Shown: in pieces, positions 1 to 8,357 of the stretch
Position numbering within the stretch: the stretch's first letter is position 1
How the letters are laid out: each line of letters begins with the position of its first letter
NCBI GenBank assembly: GCA_963760375.1
Contig: CAVXCS010000007.1
Coordinates: 868,001 to 932,000, forward strand
From: Pelagihabitans sp963760375
Lineage (GTDB): Bacteria; Bacteroidota; Bacteroidia; Flavobacteriales; Flavobacteriaceae
Reading direction: 5' to 3'
DNA: 64,000 nt
Position numbers and translations under genes: made by a program
The notes under the pieces: generated by a model
What the model saw: the letters and a program-made list of their open reading frames with translations, nothing else
The model's database searches: none
Told to the model about the DNA's origin: nothing

Positions 1-613
1 TGTCGGTGCTTTCGTAGCGGCCATGGGTCCTTTCGGAAACGGAGAAATTTCCAAAAGCCTGCTCAAGACTTCCCGGCATGTTCGTCATGGTAGGGGGCCC
101 GGCATGGTCAACGGTCATATGACCGACGTGGCCGGCACGCTGTAGATGGCCCTGAAATAGTTTTCCGTCAATGATGATGCCCCCGCCCACGCCCGTACCG
201 AGGGTCAGCATCAACATATTTTTTATTCCCTTCGCCTTGTAATATGATTCAAATTCAGCCATACAAGCCGCATGGCCATCATTTAGAACAACGATTTCCC
301 TTTGAAGTTCTTCCGACCAGTCGAAATTTTCAATACCCGATAAACGCTCCGGCATGTTGATGATCATCCTGTTTTGAGGGTCGACCAATCCCGGTGCGGA
401 AATTCCACAAGGCAGCAAATTTGGATTTCCATCGGCCCAGGTTATGGTCTTTTCGGCAATCAGGGAAAGGATTTTCTTTTTCCATATTTGGTTTGCAGCG
501 TCTTTATCTTCAGTGGAAATTTGACCGCTTTCCAAAATTGTCCCTGCTTCATTAAGAACCACCGTCTTGATTTTTGTACCCCCGATGTCGATGCCCAAAT
601 AATGTTTTTCCAT
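1..613 (-). CDS. ROK family sugar kinase (N-terminal part, runs off window)
   Basis: The reading frame opens at the ATG at 613 and stays open to base 1, giving 204 codons; the C-terminus lies outside the window. The N-terminus MEKHYLGIDIGGTKIKTVVL is the phosphate-binding loop of the ROK (repressor/ORF/kinase) family, and a second glycine-rich stretch (GTGVGGGIIIDGKLFQG, then RAGHVGH) matches the ROK signature. Family members phosphorylate glucose or other hexoses in the cytoplasm. No helix-turn-helix precedes the kinase domain, so it is an enzyme rather than a NagC-type repressor. It lies 11 bp after the SDR gene and is probably the third gene of that operon. The sugar specificity cannot be read from the sequence. 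Confidence 0.9.
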   Translation of the reverse strand, partial: MEKHYLGIDIGGTKIKTVVLNEAGTILESGQISTEDKDAANQIWKKKILSLIAEKTITWADGNPNLLPCGISAPGLVDPQNRMIINMPERLSGIENFDWSEELQREIVVLNDGHAACMAEFESYYKAKGIKNMLMLTLGTGVGGGIIIDGKLFQGHLQRAGHVGHMTVDHAGPPTMTNMPGSLEQAFGNFSVSERTHGRYESTD

Positions 614-624
614 GGCTTCCAGAC

Positions 625-1410
625 TTATCGGTATTGTCCTTCGCTTACCGTCCAGCCCCCATCGACCGCAAGCACCTGGCCCGTAATAAATTGGGAAGAA
701 GGGCTCAAGAACATGAGCACGGCATTATTGATGTCTTCGGAAATGCCTGGACGGCCACCGTCCAAAGGTTGTTTAGTCGTAAGGAATTTAATGATTTCCT
801 TGTCTTCAACGGCCCTTTTTGCCATCGGGGTGGCAAAGAGCCCAGGGGCAATAACGTTTACCCGGATATTTTCCGGTGCATAATAAGAAGCGATGGATGT
901 TGAGAAACCGATGATGGCCGATTTGGCGGCCGCATAGGCATGGGTTACAAAATGATGGGGAGAAGGGGAGTAGCCCAATACCGATCCCATATTTAAAATC
1001 ACGCCCGGTTTTTTGTGGCTCAGGAAGTAGTTGACCATGGCCCTGTTGGAGAGCATGAGGGAAGTCAGATTGAGTTCCATGGTCTTGTTCCACCCCTCCA
1101 AGGTGATTTGGTCTAGTGGGCCATCCCCGAATTTGCGTCCACTCCCGCCCGCAACGTGAAACAGCCCGGTGATGGTATTGAAGCGATCATGGGCCAGATT
1201 TATGGCCTTTTCCATGCTTTCCGGATCGGTGGCATCCCCGTTCATGGCAAGATTTCCCTCACCCAGCAGTTGCTTGGCTTTGTCACAACTGTCTTTGTTC
1301 CGACCCACGACCAGCACTTTTGCACCTTGGTTTACTAGTGCCAAGGCCGCGGCGAGGCCCATACCGGTGGTACCGCCCATGATGATGTATACCGTATTTT
1401 TGAAATTCAT
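625..1410 (-). CDS. SDR family oxidoreductase
   Basis: Classical short-chain dehydrogenase/reductase of 261 aa, the usual family length. The cofactor loop is GGTTGMG (residues 12-18). The catalytic residues are visible as N114, S143 (NMGSVLGY) and the Y159-x-x-x-K163 pair (YAAAK). The C-terminal GQVLAVDGGW is typical. It oxidises or reduces a hydroxyl/carbonyl with NAD(P)(H) in the cytoplasm; a sugar or sugar acid is likely from its neighbours. It sits 9 bp after the Gfo/Idh/MocA gene and 11 bp before the ROK kinase, all on the minus strand, so the three look cotranscribed. The substrate is unknown. Confidence 0.9.
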   Translation of the reverse strand: MNFKNTVYIIMGGTTGMGLAAALALVNQGAKVLVVGRNKDSCDKAKQLLGEGNLAMNGDATDPESMEKAINLAHDRFNTITGLFHVAGGSGRKFGDGPLDQITLEGWNKTMELNLTSLMLSNRAMVNYFLSHKKPGVILNMGSVLGYSPSPHHFVTHAYAAAKSAIIGFSTSIASYYAPENIRVNVIAPGLFATPMAKRAVEDKEIIKFLTTKQPLDGGRPGISEDINNAVLMFLSPSSQFITGQVLAVDGGWTVSEGQYR

Positions 1411-1419
1411 TGCTCGGGA

Positions 1420-2616
1420 TTAAATACTGGTAACGCGTTGAATGACATTACCGGTTGCTTTGTGCTTTAAAATGAGTTTAATGTCCCCATTGGGCAATAC
1501 TTCTTGCTTGATCAGGTAATGGTCATCATCGTGGGACTTCCATTTTTTCATGCTTTCTTCGGGTACATCGCCCCTCCAATCTTCCAGAACCACGGGTTCC
1601 CAAACTTTGGTCTCCGCCGATTTGAAGGCTGCATCCAAAATGGCATTGACGACATAGCCATCATAAAATGTTTCCAGGGGATCCCTGTTTTCCTCAATGG
1701 CGTTGAACATATCGGTGAACATATGGGGATAGCCCAGTTCATGGGCTTCATCGCCCACGGGGAACAGCCATCCGGTCGACGATTCTGCCTTCTCGGCCAC
1801 ATAGCCCTCGCCCCCCTTGCCAGTGGTGAACATTTCAAATCCGGTGCGCAAAAAACTGTTCACCCAAATGGTGCCTTCGGTACCCATGACCTCGTCGCGT
1901 AGGTCCATTCCGCCACGAAAGGTCCAGCTCACCTCGAACTGGCCAATGGCCCCGTTGGCGTATTTTACCAACCCGATGGCATGGTCTTCGGCATCGATGG
2001 GATGCACTTGGGTATCTGCCCAGCACATTACTTCCAGTGGTTTTACGTTTTTCCCGATGAAGTTCCGACTGATTTCCACACAATGACAGCCCAAATCGAT
2101 GATGGCTCCCCCACCGGACCTTTCTTTGTCCCAGAACCAGTCGCTATGGGGCCCGGGATGGGTCTCCCGAGATTTCGCCCAAAGCACTTGGCCAATATCG
2201 CCCCTTTTCACGCTCTGCATCGACTTCAGGAACTTTGGGGTGTAGCACAGATCTTCCAGATATCCCCCGAAAATTCCCGCTGCTTCCACCAGGTCGAGCA
2301 TGCGCTTGGCCTCGGCGGCATTGCGCCCCAAGGGCTTGGTGCAGATGACGTGTTTTTTGGCCTTGGCACAGGCCCGGACCGCAGGTTCATGAAGATCGTT
2401 CGGCAACGAGATCAGCACCACATCAACCTCAGGATGGGCGATGGCCTCTTCCATGGATGTGGTAAAATGTGCCAGCCCATAATCGTCGGCAAATCTTTTG
2501 GCATTTTTTTCATTGCGCGAATAAACCATGACCACTTGATCTTTTCGTCTTTGCGCGTGCAGCGATTCGGCATAAAAGCGGGCGATAAAACCCGAGCCCA
2601 ACATGGCTATTTTCAT
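1420..2616 (-). CDS. Gfo/Idh/MocA family oxidoreductase
   Basis: NAD(P)-dependent sugar dehydrogenase-like protein of 398 aa. I start it at the ATG at 2616 (MKIAMLGSGFIARFY), where the Rossmann fold begins. The frame is open for 69 codons further upstream, but that stretch has no family similarity and covers the promoter and operator. The usual EKP motif reads CTKPLG, a Glu-to-Thr change. The second-domain motif GGGAIIDLGCH is present. First gene of the Gfo/Idh - SDR - ROK operon, probably controlled from the palindrome at 2723-2740. Likely role: oxidation or epimerisation of a sugar before phosphorylation; the substrate is unknown. Confidence 0.88.
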   Translation of the reverse strand: MKIAMLGSGFIARFYAESLHAQRRKDQVVMVYSRNEKNAKRFADDYGLAHFTTSMEEAIAHPEVDVVLISLPNDLHEPAVRACAKAKKHVICTKPLGRNAAEAKRMLDLVEAAGIFGGYLEDLCYTPKFLKSMQSVKRGDIGQVLWAKSRETHPGPHSDWFWDKERSGGGAIIDLGCHCVEISRNFIGKNVKPLEVMCWADTQVHPIDAEDHAIGLVKYANGAIGQFEVSWTFRGGMDLRDEVMGTEGTIWVNSFLRTGFEMFTTGKGGEGYVAEKAESSTGWLFPVGDEAHELGYPHMFTDMFNAIEENRDPLETFYDGYVVNAILDAAFKSAETKVWEPVVLEDWRGDVPEESMKKWKSHDDDHYLIKQEVLPNGDIKLILKHKATGNVIQRVTSI

Positions 2617-2706
2617 AGGAAAAACGGTATTTGATTTTAAATAGAAAGAACGGGTTTTTAGAGTGTTTGGTTCCCGTTTCAGGATGTTATTCCCGAAAGG
2701 GTAAAC

Positions 2707-2740
2707 TAAAGATAGACCTTTATACTTGTACGTACAAGTA
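2707..2740 (-). promoter_or_regulatory. Promoter with overlapping GntR-like operator palindrome
   Basis: Bases 2723-2740 form a perfect 18-bp palindrome, TACTTGTACGTACAAGTA. The core TTGTACGTACAA resembles operators of GntR-type DNA-binding domains such as Bacillus AraR. On the minus strand a TTG (2735-2737) lies 20 bp before TATCTTTA (2707-2714), one base off the Bacteroidota -7 consensus TAnnTTTG. The palindrome overlaps the -33 position, which fits repression. It lies about 107 bp before the Gfo/Idh/MocA start. No GntR gene is in the window. Confidence 0.6.
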
Positions 2741-3022
2741 GGAGAGGGAAAAAGTGAAAAAATCATCGGCTTACACTGCAACACTGTCGCATTGGGTAAA
2801 ACTGGGATTGGCTTGTTGGACATTGCGCCTACCGTAGACTTTTGATCGATTCGAAAAGGCTTAAGTGCCCGAAGTAGGCAAAACGGGCATCGAAATATTG
2901 AAAAAGGGCGTTATTTTAATTGATATATAGTCCGGTTGTTCGATTAATTGATGAAAACGCTGCGTGGCTTGGTTCATTTTTGCTATATTTAAGAGAACGT
3001 TAACAGGTAAATTCGCCCTGAA

Positions 3023-3421
3023 ATGGCTGGACACGCTATAGAAATAATACTAAGTAGGCAGTTGGCGGATTGCTTATCGGTACCGGTTTTTATAGTCGAT
3101 CCCCAGGGTACGTTGTTGTTTTATAACGCTCCGGCCGAAGGGATACTTGGACAAAAATTTCAAGACACGGGAGCGATGCCCGTGGGAGAATGGGGCACAA
3201 ACTTTTTCCCCCATGATGGGGAAGGCAACCCTATCCCCCCATCCGAACTTCCATTGGTACAAACCATCGATACCAAAGCACCGGCACACAAGACATTTTG
3301 GATCAACAGCCTTTCGGGCAAATCAACCAAGATATCGGTGACCTCTATCCCCATTATAGGGCGATCAATGGAATTTTCTGGGGCAATGGCTATTTTTTGG
3401 GACAATGAAAAGACCCTATGA
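3023..3421 (+). CDS. PAS domain protein
   Basis: Stand-alone PAS-type sensor domain of 132 aa. The core reads VPVFIVDPQGTLLFYNAPAE, followed by IPPSELPLVQTIDTKAP and a strand ending GAMAIFWDNEKTL, the usual PAS order. No kinase, HTH or cyclase output domain follows. The gene overlaps the downstream metallo-beta-lactamase gene by 4 bp (ATGA), indicating translational coupling, so the PAS protein probably acts with or regulates that hydrolase. The ligand is unknown. It is divergent from the Gfo/Idh operon. Confidence 0.75.
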   Translation: MAGHAIEIILSRQLADCLSVPVFIVDPQGTLLFYNAPAEGILGQKFQDTGAMPVGEWGTNFFPHDGEGNPIPPSELPLVQTIDTKAPAHKTFWINSLSGKSTKISVTSIPIIGRSMEFSGAMAIFWDNEKTL

Positions 3422-4251
3422 AGGTAAAGCTGCATGGTACACGAGGCGCATATCCTACCTCTTCCGTCACCAACCAAAAGTATGGCGGTAATACCGCATG
3501 CATTGAAATCATAGCGGAAAATGATCGTTTGATCGTAGATGCGGGCACCGGCCTTTTGGGAATTGATTTTGACACCTATTATAAAGCCGATCGGATCGAC
3601 ATCTTATTGACCCATCTGCACATGGATCATATACAGGGCCTGGCATTTTGCAAACCTATGTTCAACCCCAATATGGAAGTGCATATTTGGGGTCCGGGCG
3701 GTAGTCCCGAATCGCTGCAAGCTCGATTGAACCGTTTTTTATCGCCTCCACTTTTTCCAATTCCAATGAGGGACATTCCGTCGAAGTTGAGCATCCACGA
3801 ATTGCCGAACAGCCCTTTTACAATAGGAAGTTTTACCATTACCTCCGAATATATCAGCCATCCCGGACCAACTGTGGGATTTAGGATCCAATCAGGTTCC
3901 AAGGTCGTTACCTACCTGCCCGACCATGAGCCCATCATCGGGAAATCGCACTTATTTCCCGAAGACGATTGGGTTTCGGGATTTGAGCTGGCCTATCGAT
4001 CCGACCTTTTGATCCATGATTCCCAATATAGCAAGAAAGAATATAAGAACAAGGTAGGTTGGGGGCACAGTTCGTTGAATATTGCCGCTGAGTTCTGTTC
4101 AAGAACCGAAGCCAAACGGTTGCTGATGTTCCACCACGACCCGGGGCATACCGATGACGAAAGAACACAGATGTTCGAAAAATTCATGAAAAACAACCCC
4201 TATGATTTTCCGATTGAACTGGCGGTACAAGGTCAGGAAATAGAGGTTTAA
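3418..4251 (+). CDS. MBL-fold metallo-hydrolase (PhnP / class III phosphodiesterase-like)
   Basis: Metallo-beta-lactamase-fold hydrolase of 277 aa. The metal site motif HxHxDH is THLHMDH (H66, H68, D70, H71); later ligands are probably in EYISHPG and MFHHDPGH. The start MKVKLHGTRGAYPTS and the Gly-Gly-Asn-Thr segment (YGGNTACIEI) are typical of the PhnP/RNase Z-like group, which includes cyclic-nucleotide phosphodiesterases. No signal peptide. The start codon overlaps the PAS gene stop, so sensor and hydrolase are made together. A cyclic nucleotide or other phosphodiester is a reasonable guess for substrate, but unproven. Confidence 0.82.
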   Translation: MKVKLHGTRGAYPTSSVTNQKYGGNTACIEIIAENDRLIVDAGTGLLGIDFDTYYKADRIDILLTHLHMDHIQGLAFCKPMFNPNMEVHIWGPGGSPESLQARLNRFLSPPLFPIPMRDIPSKLSIHELPNSPFTIGSFTITSEYISHPGPTVGFRIQSGSKVVTYLPDHEPIIGKSHLFPEDDWVSGFELAYRSDLLIHDSQYSKKEYKNKVGWGHSSLNIAAEFCSRTEAKRLLMFHHDPGHTDDERTQMFEKFMKNNPYDFPIELAVQGQEIEV

Positions 4252-4294
4252 CGGGAAGCATGGCAACGCTGTGCCATAGCATTAAAAAAATGGT

Positions 4295-4951
4295 TTAAGG
4301 CAAGGGCCTCACCATGATGTCCTTATAGAAAACCACACTGCCCGGGTCATGGCCCTGTAATGCAAAGGTGCCCGATGTCAGGATTCTTTGGGCACTGCCT
4401 TCATCCCTTTTGGGGTGCTCGGGTTCGGTATAGTCAACCACCACAATGTCATTGATCTTTATGATGATGCGCTTGCCTTCTACCTTGATGTATTCGGTAT
4501 ACCATTCATTATCGGCGGCATAGTTCTCAATGACATCCTGAATGGCATATAAACTGCCCGTGCGGCGCCAGTCGGTATGTGAATTGTTCACCTGAACCTC
4601 ATAGCCTACCGCAGGCCAACTTTTTTCCTGATATCGTGTATGGATATAAATACCGGAATTGGCGTTGGGCCGGGTCATCACGGTCGCCTTGAACTCAAAG
4701 TTTTTAAAATCGTGGTTTTCGACCGCTCCGGTGTAGAACAAATGGGCCACGGGACCGGCAACTTTGATGCTGCCATCCTCGATCGAAAACGTAGATGCAT
4801 TTTCACCTACCTTCCAACCCTCCAAATTTTTGCCATTGAAGAGCGATATCCAGGCCTGTTCATCTGACTTTATTGTTTCCTGGGCGTAGGCCGAACTCAT
4901 ATATCCTAAAAAAAGGGTCAAAACCATGATGTAGCTAAAATATCGTTTCAT
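4295..4951 (-). CDS. Secreted DUF1080 (3-keto-disaccharide hydrolase-like) protein
   Basis: 218-aa exported protein. I start it at the ATG at 4951 (MKRYFSYIMVLTLFLGYMSSAYAQ), a clean signal peptide; the longer frame from 4987 would begin at or before the predicted transcript start. The mature protein opens with WISLFNGKNLEGWKV, the hallmark of DUF1080, a concanavalin-like jelly roll now often called 3-keto-disaccharide hydrolase. SGIYIHTRYQEKSWPAVGYEVQVNN is also typical. These proteins act on glycosides in the periplasm or outside, and often occur near Gfo/Idh/MocA oxidoreductases, as here. The exact substrate is not visible. Confidence 0.88.
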   Translation of the reverse strand: MKRYFSYIMVLTLFLGYMSSAYAQETIKSDEQAWISLFNGKNLEGWKVGENASTFSIEDGSIKVAGPVAHLFYTGAVENHDFKNFEFKATVMTRPNANSGIYIHTRYQEKSWPAVGYEVQVNNSHTDWRRTGSLYAIQDVIENYAADNEWYTEYIKVEGKRIIIKINDIVVVDYTEPEHPKRDEGSAQRILTSGTFALQGHDPGSVVFYKDIMVRPLP

Positions 4952-4984
4952 TGGGAAAAAGTTTACGGTTGCCCCTACAAAGTA

Positions 4985-4992
4985 CAAAAATA
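4985..4992 (-). promoter_or_regulatory. Probable -7 box of the DUF1080 gene
   Basis: On the minus strand these bases read TATTTTTG, an exact match to the Bacteroidota -7 consensus TAnnTTTG, placing transcription start near 4978 and the ATG at 4951 about 27 nt into the message. No convincing -33 TTTG lies at the expected distance, so confidence is limited. Confidence 0.35.
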
Positions 4993-5071
4993 AATCACTG
5001 AGCCTATTAAATTTGGGCTAATTTGAGGCGCAGAAACGATACCGCAAAAAACAACCGATGGGTTCAATTCT

Positions 5072-5788
5072 TCAAAAATATTTGGCCGCCCATGTTATGT
5101 TGGCCGAATCGGGCTGGTTGGTTGTTATGTTAACCCGATTTGGCATAACGGATGTTTCCATCGTATTGGGATCGTAATACCCTTCGTGTTGATAGGAAAT
5201 TAAACTTTCCAACTCATATTTTATCCAATTGAAGCCTTTGGCCAAGGATAGATCAAATTGATATTCTGAAACCAACTCTTCAGTACCCGTATTTAAGGTA
5301 GCCATGCATGTCGCGCCAAAGACCAGATCCATTTCGGTTTCTACAAAGACGAGTTGAAAAAAGGAAGCTTTGACGGGTTCGTTGGACAGGGGATCATCGA
5401 CCCATGGCACCAAGGCTTCTTCGGAAACCGGCATCAGCACCCCTGCATATGGGTTGTCCTTTGTCTGTAAAGCGATAGGACCTGCATAGATGACCTTCAC
5501 ATCGTTCATGCCCAGCGGGTCGTCACATTTAAAGTAAAGGGAACTATTGAGGTCGGTCATTGCCATTTCCTTGATTTCGGCAGGGATGTCGGTTTCCAGT
5601 TTGGTAGGTGTTTGAAGAAACAATTCACCAGAATCGGAAACCCTTCCAATCTTTAAAGGGTATTCCATACCGAAGGGAAAAACCACCACATTTGCTTCGC
5701 CAAGGGCATAGTCTTTAAGTTGGGAAACAGCCTGGGCAAAACTAGTTTGCCCAACGATCATCAATATCAATAAAAGAATTTTTTTCAT
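5072..5788 (-). CDS. Exported protein of unknown function
   Basis: 238-aa protein that I do not recognise. It starts with a standard signal peptide (MKKILLLILMIVGQTSFAQA) and has no further membrane segment, so it is periplasmic or secreted. The mature part is acidic, with VVVFPFGMEYPLKIGRVSDSGEL, a short Cys pair spread across the chain, and the C-terminus ANITWAAKYF. No catalytic motif is visible. It follows the DUF1080 gene on the same strand with a 120-bp gap, so a shared operon is unlikely. No function is proposed. Confidence 0.7.
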   Translation of the reverse strand: MKKILLLILMIVGQTSFAQAVSQLKDYALGEANVVVFPFGMEYPLKIGRVSDSGELFLQTPTKLETDIPAEIKEMAMTDLNSSLYFKCDDPLGMNDVKVIYAGPIALQTKDNPYAGVLMPVSEEALVPWVDDPLSNEPVKASFFQLVFVETEMDLVFGATCMATLNTGTEELVSEYQFDLSLAKGFNWIKYELESLISYQHEGYYDPNTMETSVMPNRVNITTNQPDSANITWAAKYF

Positions 5789-5991
5789 AAATGTAAGTTT
5801 ATAATTTAATGCTTGAAGGTAGCAGTTTTTAACAGTTAAATTTGAAAAATCACAATAAATTCATTCAGCAGCAATCAATTCATTTTTTGGGCATAATTAG
5901 TTGGCCCAAGGTCAATGGCAAAATTCTTTTGATTATCTTTTAACTTAGAATGTAGCCTGTTGGGTTACAAGTCACTCAAGCTATTTCACGG

Positions 5992-6999
5992 ATGATGCGA
6001 TTGGTACAACTGCAGCATAAATCCCATGGCCGCCGGGTCGCATGGGTAGGAGAGCCCCATTTGAGGCTGCTTTCCGATTTTGATTCCTTATGGACATTGG
6101 CAGAAAGGGCCATTGACAATGGCGGTGCCATCGAACCTATGGTTTTGAGCAACCTGTCCGAGACCGAAATAAATTATGACGAAGTCTATCAGGGGCTATC
6201 CGACTGGCAACTCCTGCCCTCATTCGACCATCCCCAGGACTCCTGCAAATTGATGCTCAGCGGTACGGGTTTGACGCATAAGGCCAGCGCCGAGAACCGC
6301 CAAAAAATGCACGAAGCAGCGCAGGAAGTCGGACTTACAGACAGCATGAAGATATACCTATGGGGCGTGGAAGGCGGCCATCCCGAAAATGGAAGCATCG
6401 GGATTCAGCCCGAATGGTTCTATAAAGGGAACGGGTCGGTATTAAGGGCCCATGGCGCTGATTTGGAAATACCGCCCTATGGCAATGATGGGGGGGAAGA
6501 GCCCGAATTGGCAGGGGTATATCTCAATGATCGGAACGGTAAGCCCTGGCGTATCGGTTTTACCACGGCCAACGAGTTTTCCGACCATATCATGGAGCGA
6601 AAGAATTATCTGTACCTGGCACCTTCCAAAATAAGGAACTGCGCCATTGGGCCCGAATTGGTGGTCACCTCCAAATTTGAGGATATCCATGGGGAAGTCC
6701 GCATTGTTAGAAAAAATGCCACCTTATGGAAAAAGGCCATCCATACCGGGGAAAGGAACATGGCGCACAGTCTGGCCAACCTGGAATACCATCATTTCAA
6801 ATATGCCAACCATCGTTTGCCCGGGCAGGGGCATGTACATTTCTTTGGCGCCGATGCCTTCAGTTTCGGTGCAGGCATCGAACTTCAAGAAAATGATGTG
6901 ATGCAAATAAATTGGGAAGGCATGGGCAGGCCATTGCGCAATGTGCTCGTCAAATCAAAAAAGCATGAAAATCCAATAGGAATCGGCATTATGGGTTAG
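5992..6999 (+). CDS. AraD1/GguC family protein (FAH-like fold)
   Basis: 335-aa cytoplasmic protein of the AraD1/GguC family, related to fumarylacetoacetate hydrolases. Features are RRVAWVGEPHLRLL near the start, YLWGVEGGHPENGSIGIQPEWFYKG in the middle, and the metal-site region IPPYGNDGGEEPELAGVYLN followed by GFTTANEFSDH. The C-terminus PGQGHVHFFGADAFSFG is also characteristic. Relatives act on 2-keto-3-deoxy sugar acids in arabinose- or galactarate-type pathways. It is convergent with the alpha-hydroxyacid oxidase (28 bp between stops). A sugar-acid role is inference from family and context. Two ATGs (5992, 5995) are possible starts. Confidence 0.8.
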   Translation: MMRLVQLQHKSHGRRVAWVGEPHLRLLSDFDSLWTLAERAIDNGGAIEPMVLSNLSETEINYDEVYQGLSDWQLLPSFDHPQDSCKLMLSGTGLTHKASAENRQKMHEAAQEVGLTDSMKIYLWGVEGGHPENGSIGIQPEWFYKGNGSVLRAHGADLEIPPYGNDGGEEPELAGVYLNDRNGKPWRIGFTTANEFSDHIMERKNYLYLAPSKIRNCAIGPELVVTSKFEDIHGEVRIVRKNATLWKKAIHTGERNMAHSLANLEYHHFKYANHRLPGQGHVHFFGADAFSFGAGIELQENDVMQINWEGMGRPLRNVLVKSKKHENPIGIGIMG

Positions 7000-7027
7000 T
7001 TTCCAAATCGCTTTGCTTGCTGACCGA

Positions 7028-8173
7028 TCACACCAGATGATTGGGGAAGTCCTTTACCGTCCCACAACACAGTTGTTCCATCACCTGTTGCAGTTGCACT
7101 TTCATCAAACTGATGGTATGTTCGCCACCTTTGGCGCCAAGTGCGGCCACCCCGTACATGAACGACCTTCCCATAAAAGTAAATTCGGCGCCGCTGGCCA
7201 GCGCCCTAGCGATATCCGGTCCCGACCGCAAGCCGCTATCCATCATCACCTTGATTTTTTTGCCGTAGGCTTCCGCAATGGAGGTCATGGGTTTGATGGT
7301 CGAGGTGCCCGCATCGAGCTGCCTGCCCCCATGGTTCGAAACGATGATGCCATCAAGGCCCAGTTGTATGGCCCGTTCGGCATCTTCCATGCTGGCCACG
7401 CCCTTTAGAACAATTTTACCCTTCCATAGGTCCCTTATCGGCTTGATCTTTTCTTCATTCAGCCTTCCGGAAAAGGTTTGATCCATAAACTTACCAAGTT
7501 GGCCCATGTCGAGTCCCTTGGGCATGTATGGCTTCAGGTTTGCAAAATTGGGTTGCCCATGTTTTAGGGTCTGCAAGGCCCATTGTGGCCTGCCCAATAT
7601 TTGTAGGATGTTGTTGAATGTCATTCTGGGCGGCATCGACAGGCCGTTTCGGATGTCCCTGGGCCTGAATCCAAATGTAGGCACGTCGCACAACAATACC
7701 AGTACCGGACATTCCGCTGCCTGAGCCCTTTTGAGGATGTCGTCCCTTAGGGAATTTTCGGCAGGGTGGTATAATTGGAACCAAGCCCTTCCCTCGGTAA
7801 GCTCACTGGCTCTTTCTATACTGGTGGTGGTCACCGTACTGAGCACGAAGGGTATATTGTGTTCAAAAGCCGCCTTGGCCAGGATTTCTCCCGAATTGGG
7901 CCACATAAGGCCTTGGAGTCCCACAGGGGCTATCCCAAATGGGGCATCGTAAACATGGCCGAAAAGATCGGTCCGCATACTCGAACCATGGTGTTGGGTG
8001 AGGTATTGCGGCCGAAGCTCCACTTCCCGAATGTCGGAGGTATTCCGCAGCAGGTTCACATCTTCGTTACAGCCCCCGTCGAGGTACTCAAAAGCGAATT
8101 TGGGAATGCGTGCTGCCGCGCGTTTTCTAAGGTCATCTACCGAAGGGTAATTGGGATTGTAGTGAAGCTGCAT
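7028..8173 (-). CDS. FMN-dependent alpha-hydroxy-acid oxidase/dehydrogenase (LldD-like)
   Basis: 381-aa enzyme from the ATG at 8173 (MQLHYNPNYPSVDDLRKRAA); an in-frame ATG at 8206 would add 11 unconserved residues. The family pattern is complete: FAFEYLDGGCNED, DVPTFGFRPRDIRNGL, the catalytic His/Arg block SNHGGRQLDAGTSTI, and the FMN-phosphate site MMDSGLRSGPDIARALASGA. It oxidises an L-2-hydroxy acid, such as lactate, glycolate or a sugar-derived acid, to the keto acid. No signal peptide or transmembrane segment is seen. A 32-bp palindrome lies 71 bp upstream. The neighbour is an FAH-like sugar-acid protein, so the substrate may be an aldonate-derived acid rather than lactate. Confidence 0.88.
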   Translation of the reverse strand: MQLHYNPNYPSVDDLRKRAAARIPKFAFEYLDGGCNEDVNLLRNTSDIREVELRPQYLTQHHGSSMRTDLFGHVYDAPFGIAPVGLQGLMWPNSGEILAKAAFEHNIPFVLSTVTTTSIERASELTEGRAWFQLYHPAENSLRDDILKRAQAAECPVLVLLCDVPTFGFRPRDIRNGLSMPPRMTFNNILQILGRPQWALQTLKHGQPNFANLKPYMPKGLDMGQLGKFMDQTFSGRLNEEKIKPIRDLWKGKIVLKGVASMEDAERAIQLGLDGIIVSNHGGRQLDAGTSTIKPMTSIAEAYGKKIKVMMDSGLRSGPDIARALASGAEFTFMGRSFMYGVAALGAKGGEHTISLMKVQLQQVMEQLCCGTVKDFPNHLV

Positions 8174-8243
8174 AGGTTCCAATGCTGTTAACCCTATCCT
8201 TCCCACAATGTGTCCTTATCGACTCTGAACCCTTATGAAAAGA

Positions 8244-8275
8244 ATTTGGGATTACTTGATCAAGTAATCCCAAAT
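8244..8275. promoter_or_regulatory. Perfect 32-bp palindrome, probable operator
   Basis: Each half is ATTTGGGATTACTTGA, and the two halves are exact reverse complements with no spacer. It lies 71 bp before the oxidase start and outside any gene. There is no T-run, so it is not a terminator. Perfect symmetry of this length suggests a dimeric or tetrameric repressor site; the central ACTTGATCAAGT could suit a GntR/FCD-type regulator, but the regulator is not in the window. Confidence 0.55.
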
Positions 8276-8357
8276 ATAGGGCAAATCTGTTGATTGTATA
8301 ATCACCTGGGGCAATTTCACCGGCATAACTAAGGAAGTATCGGTGAACGTGGCACCC

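Noticed and set aside
1420..2823. 467-aa form of the Gfo/Idh protein
   Set aside because: The extra 69 residues cover the promoter and operator and lack family similarity; start set at 2616.
4270..4290. Possible terminator between the MBL and DUF1080 genes (ATGGCA...TGCCAT)
   Set aside because: No T-run on either strand at the right place.
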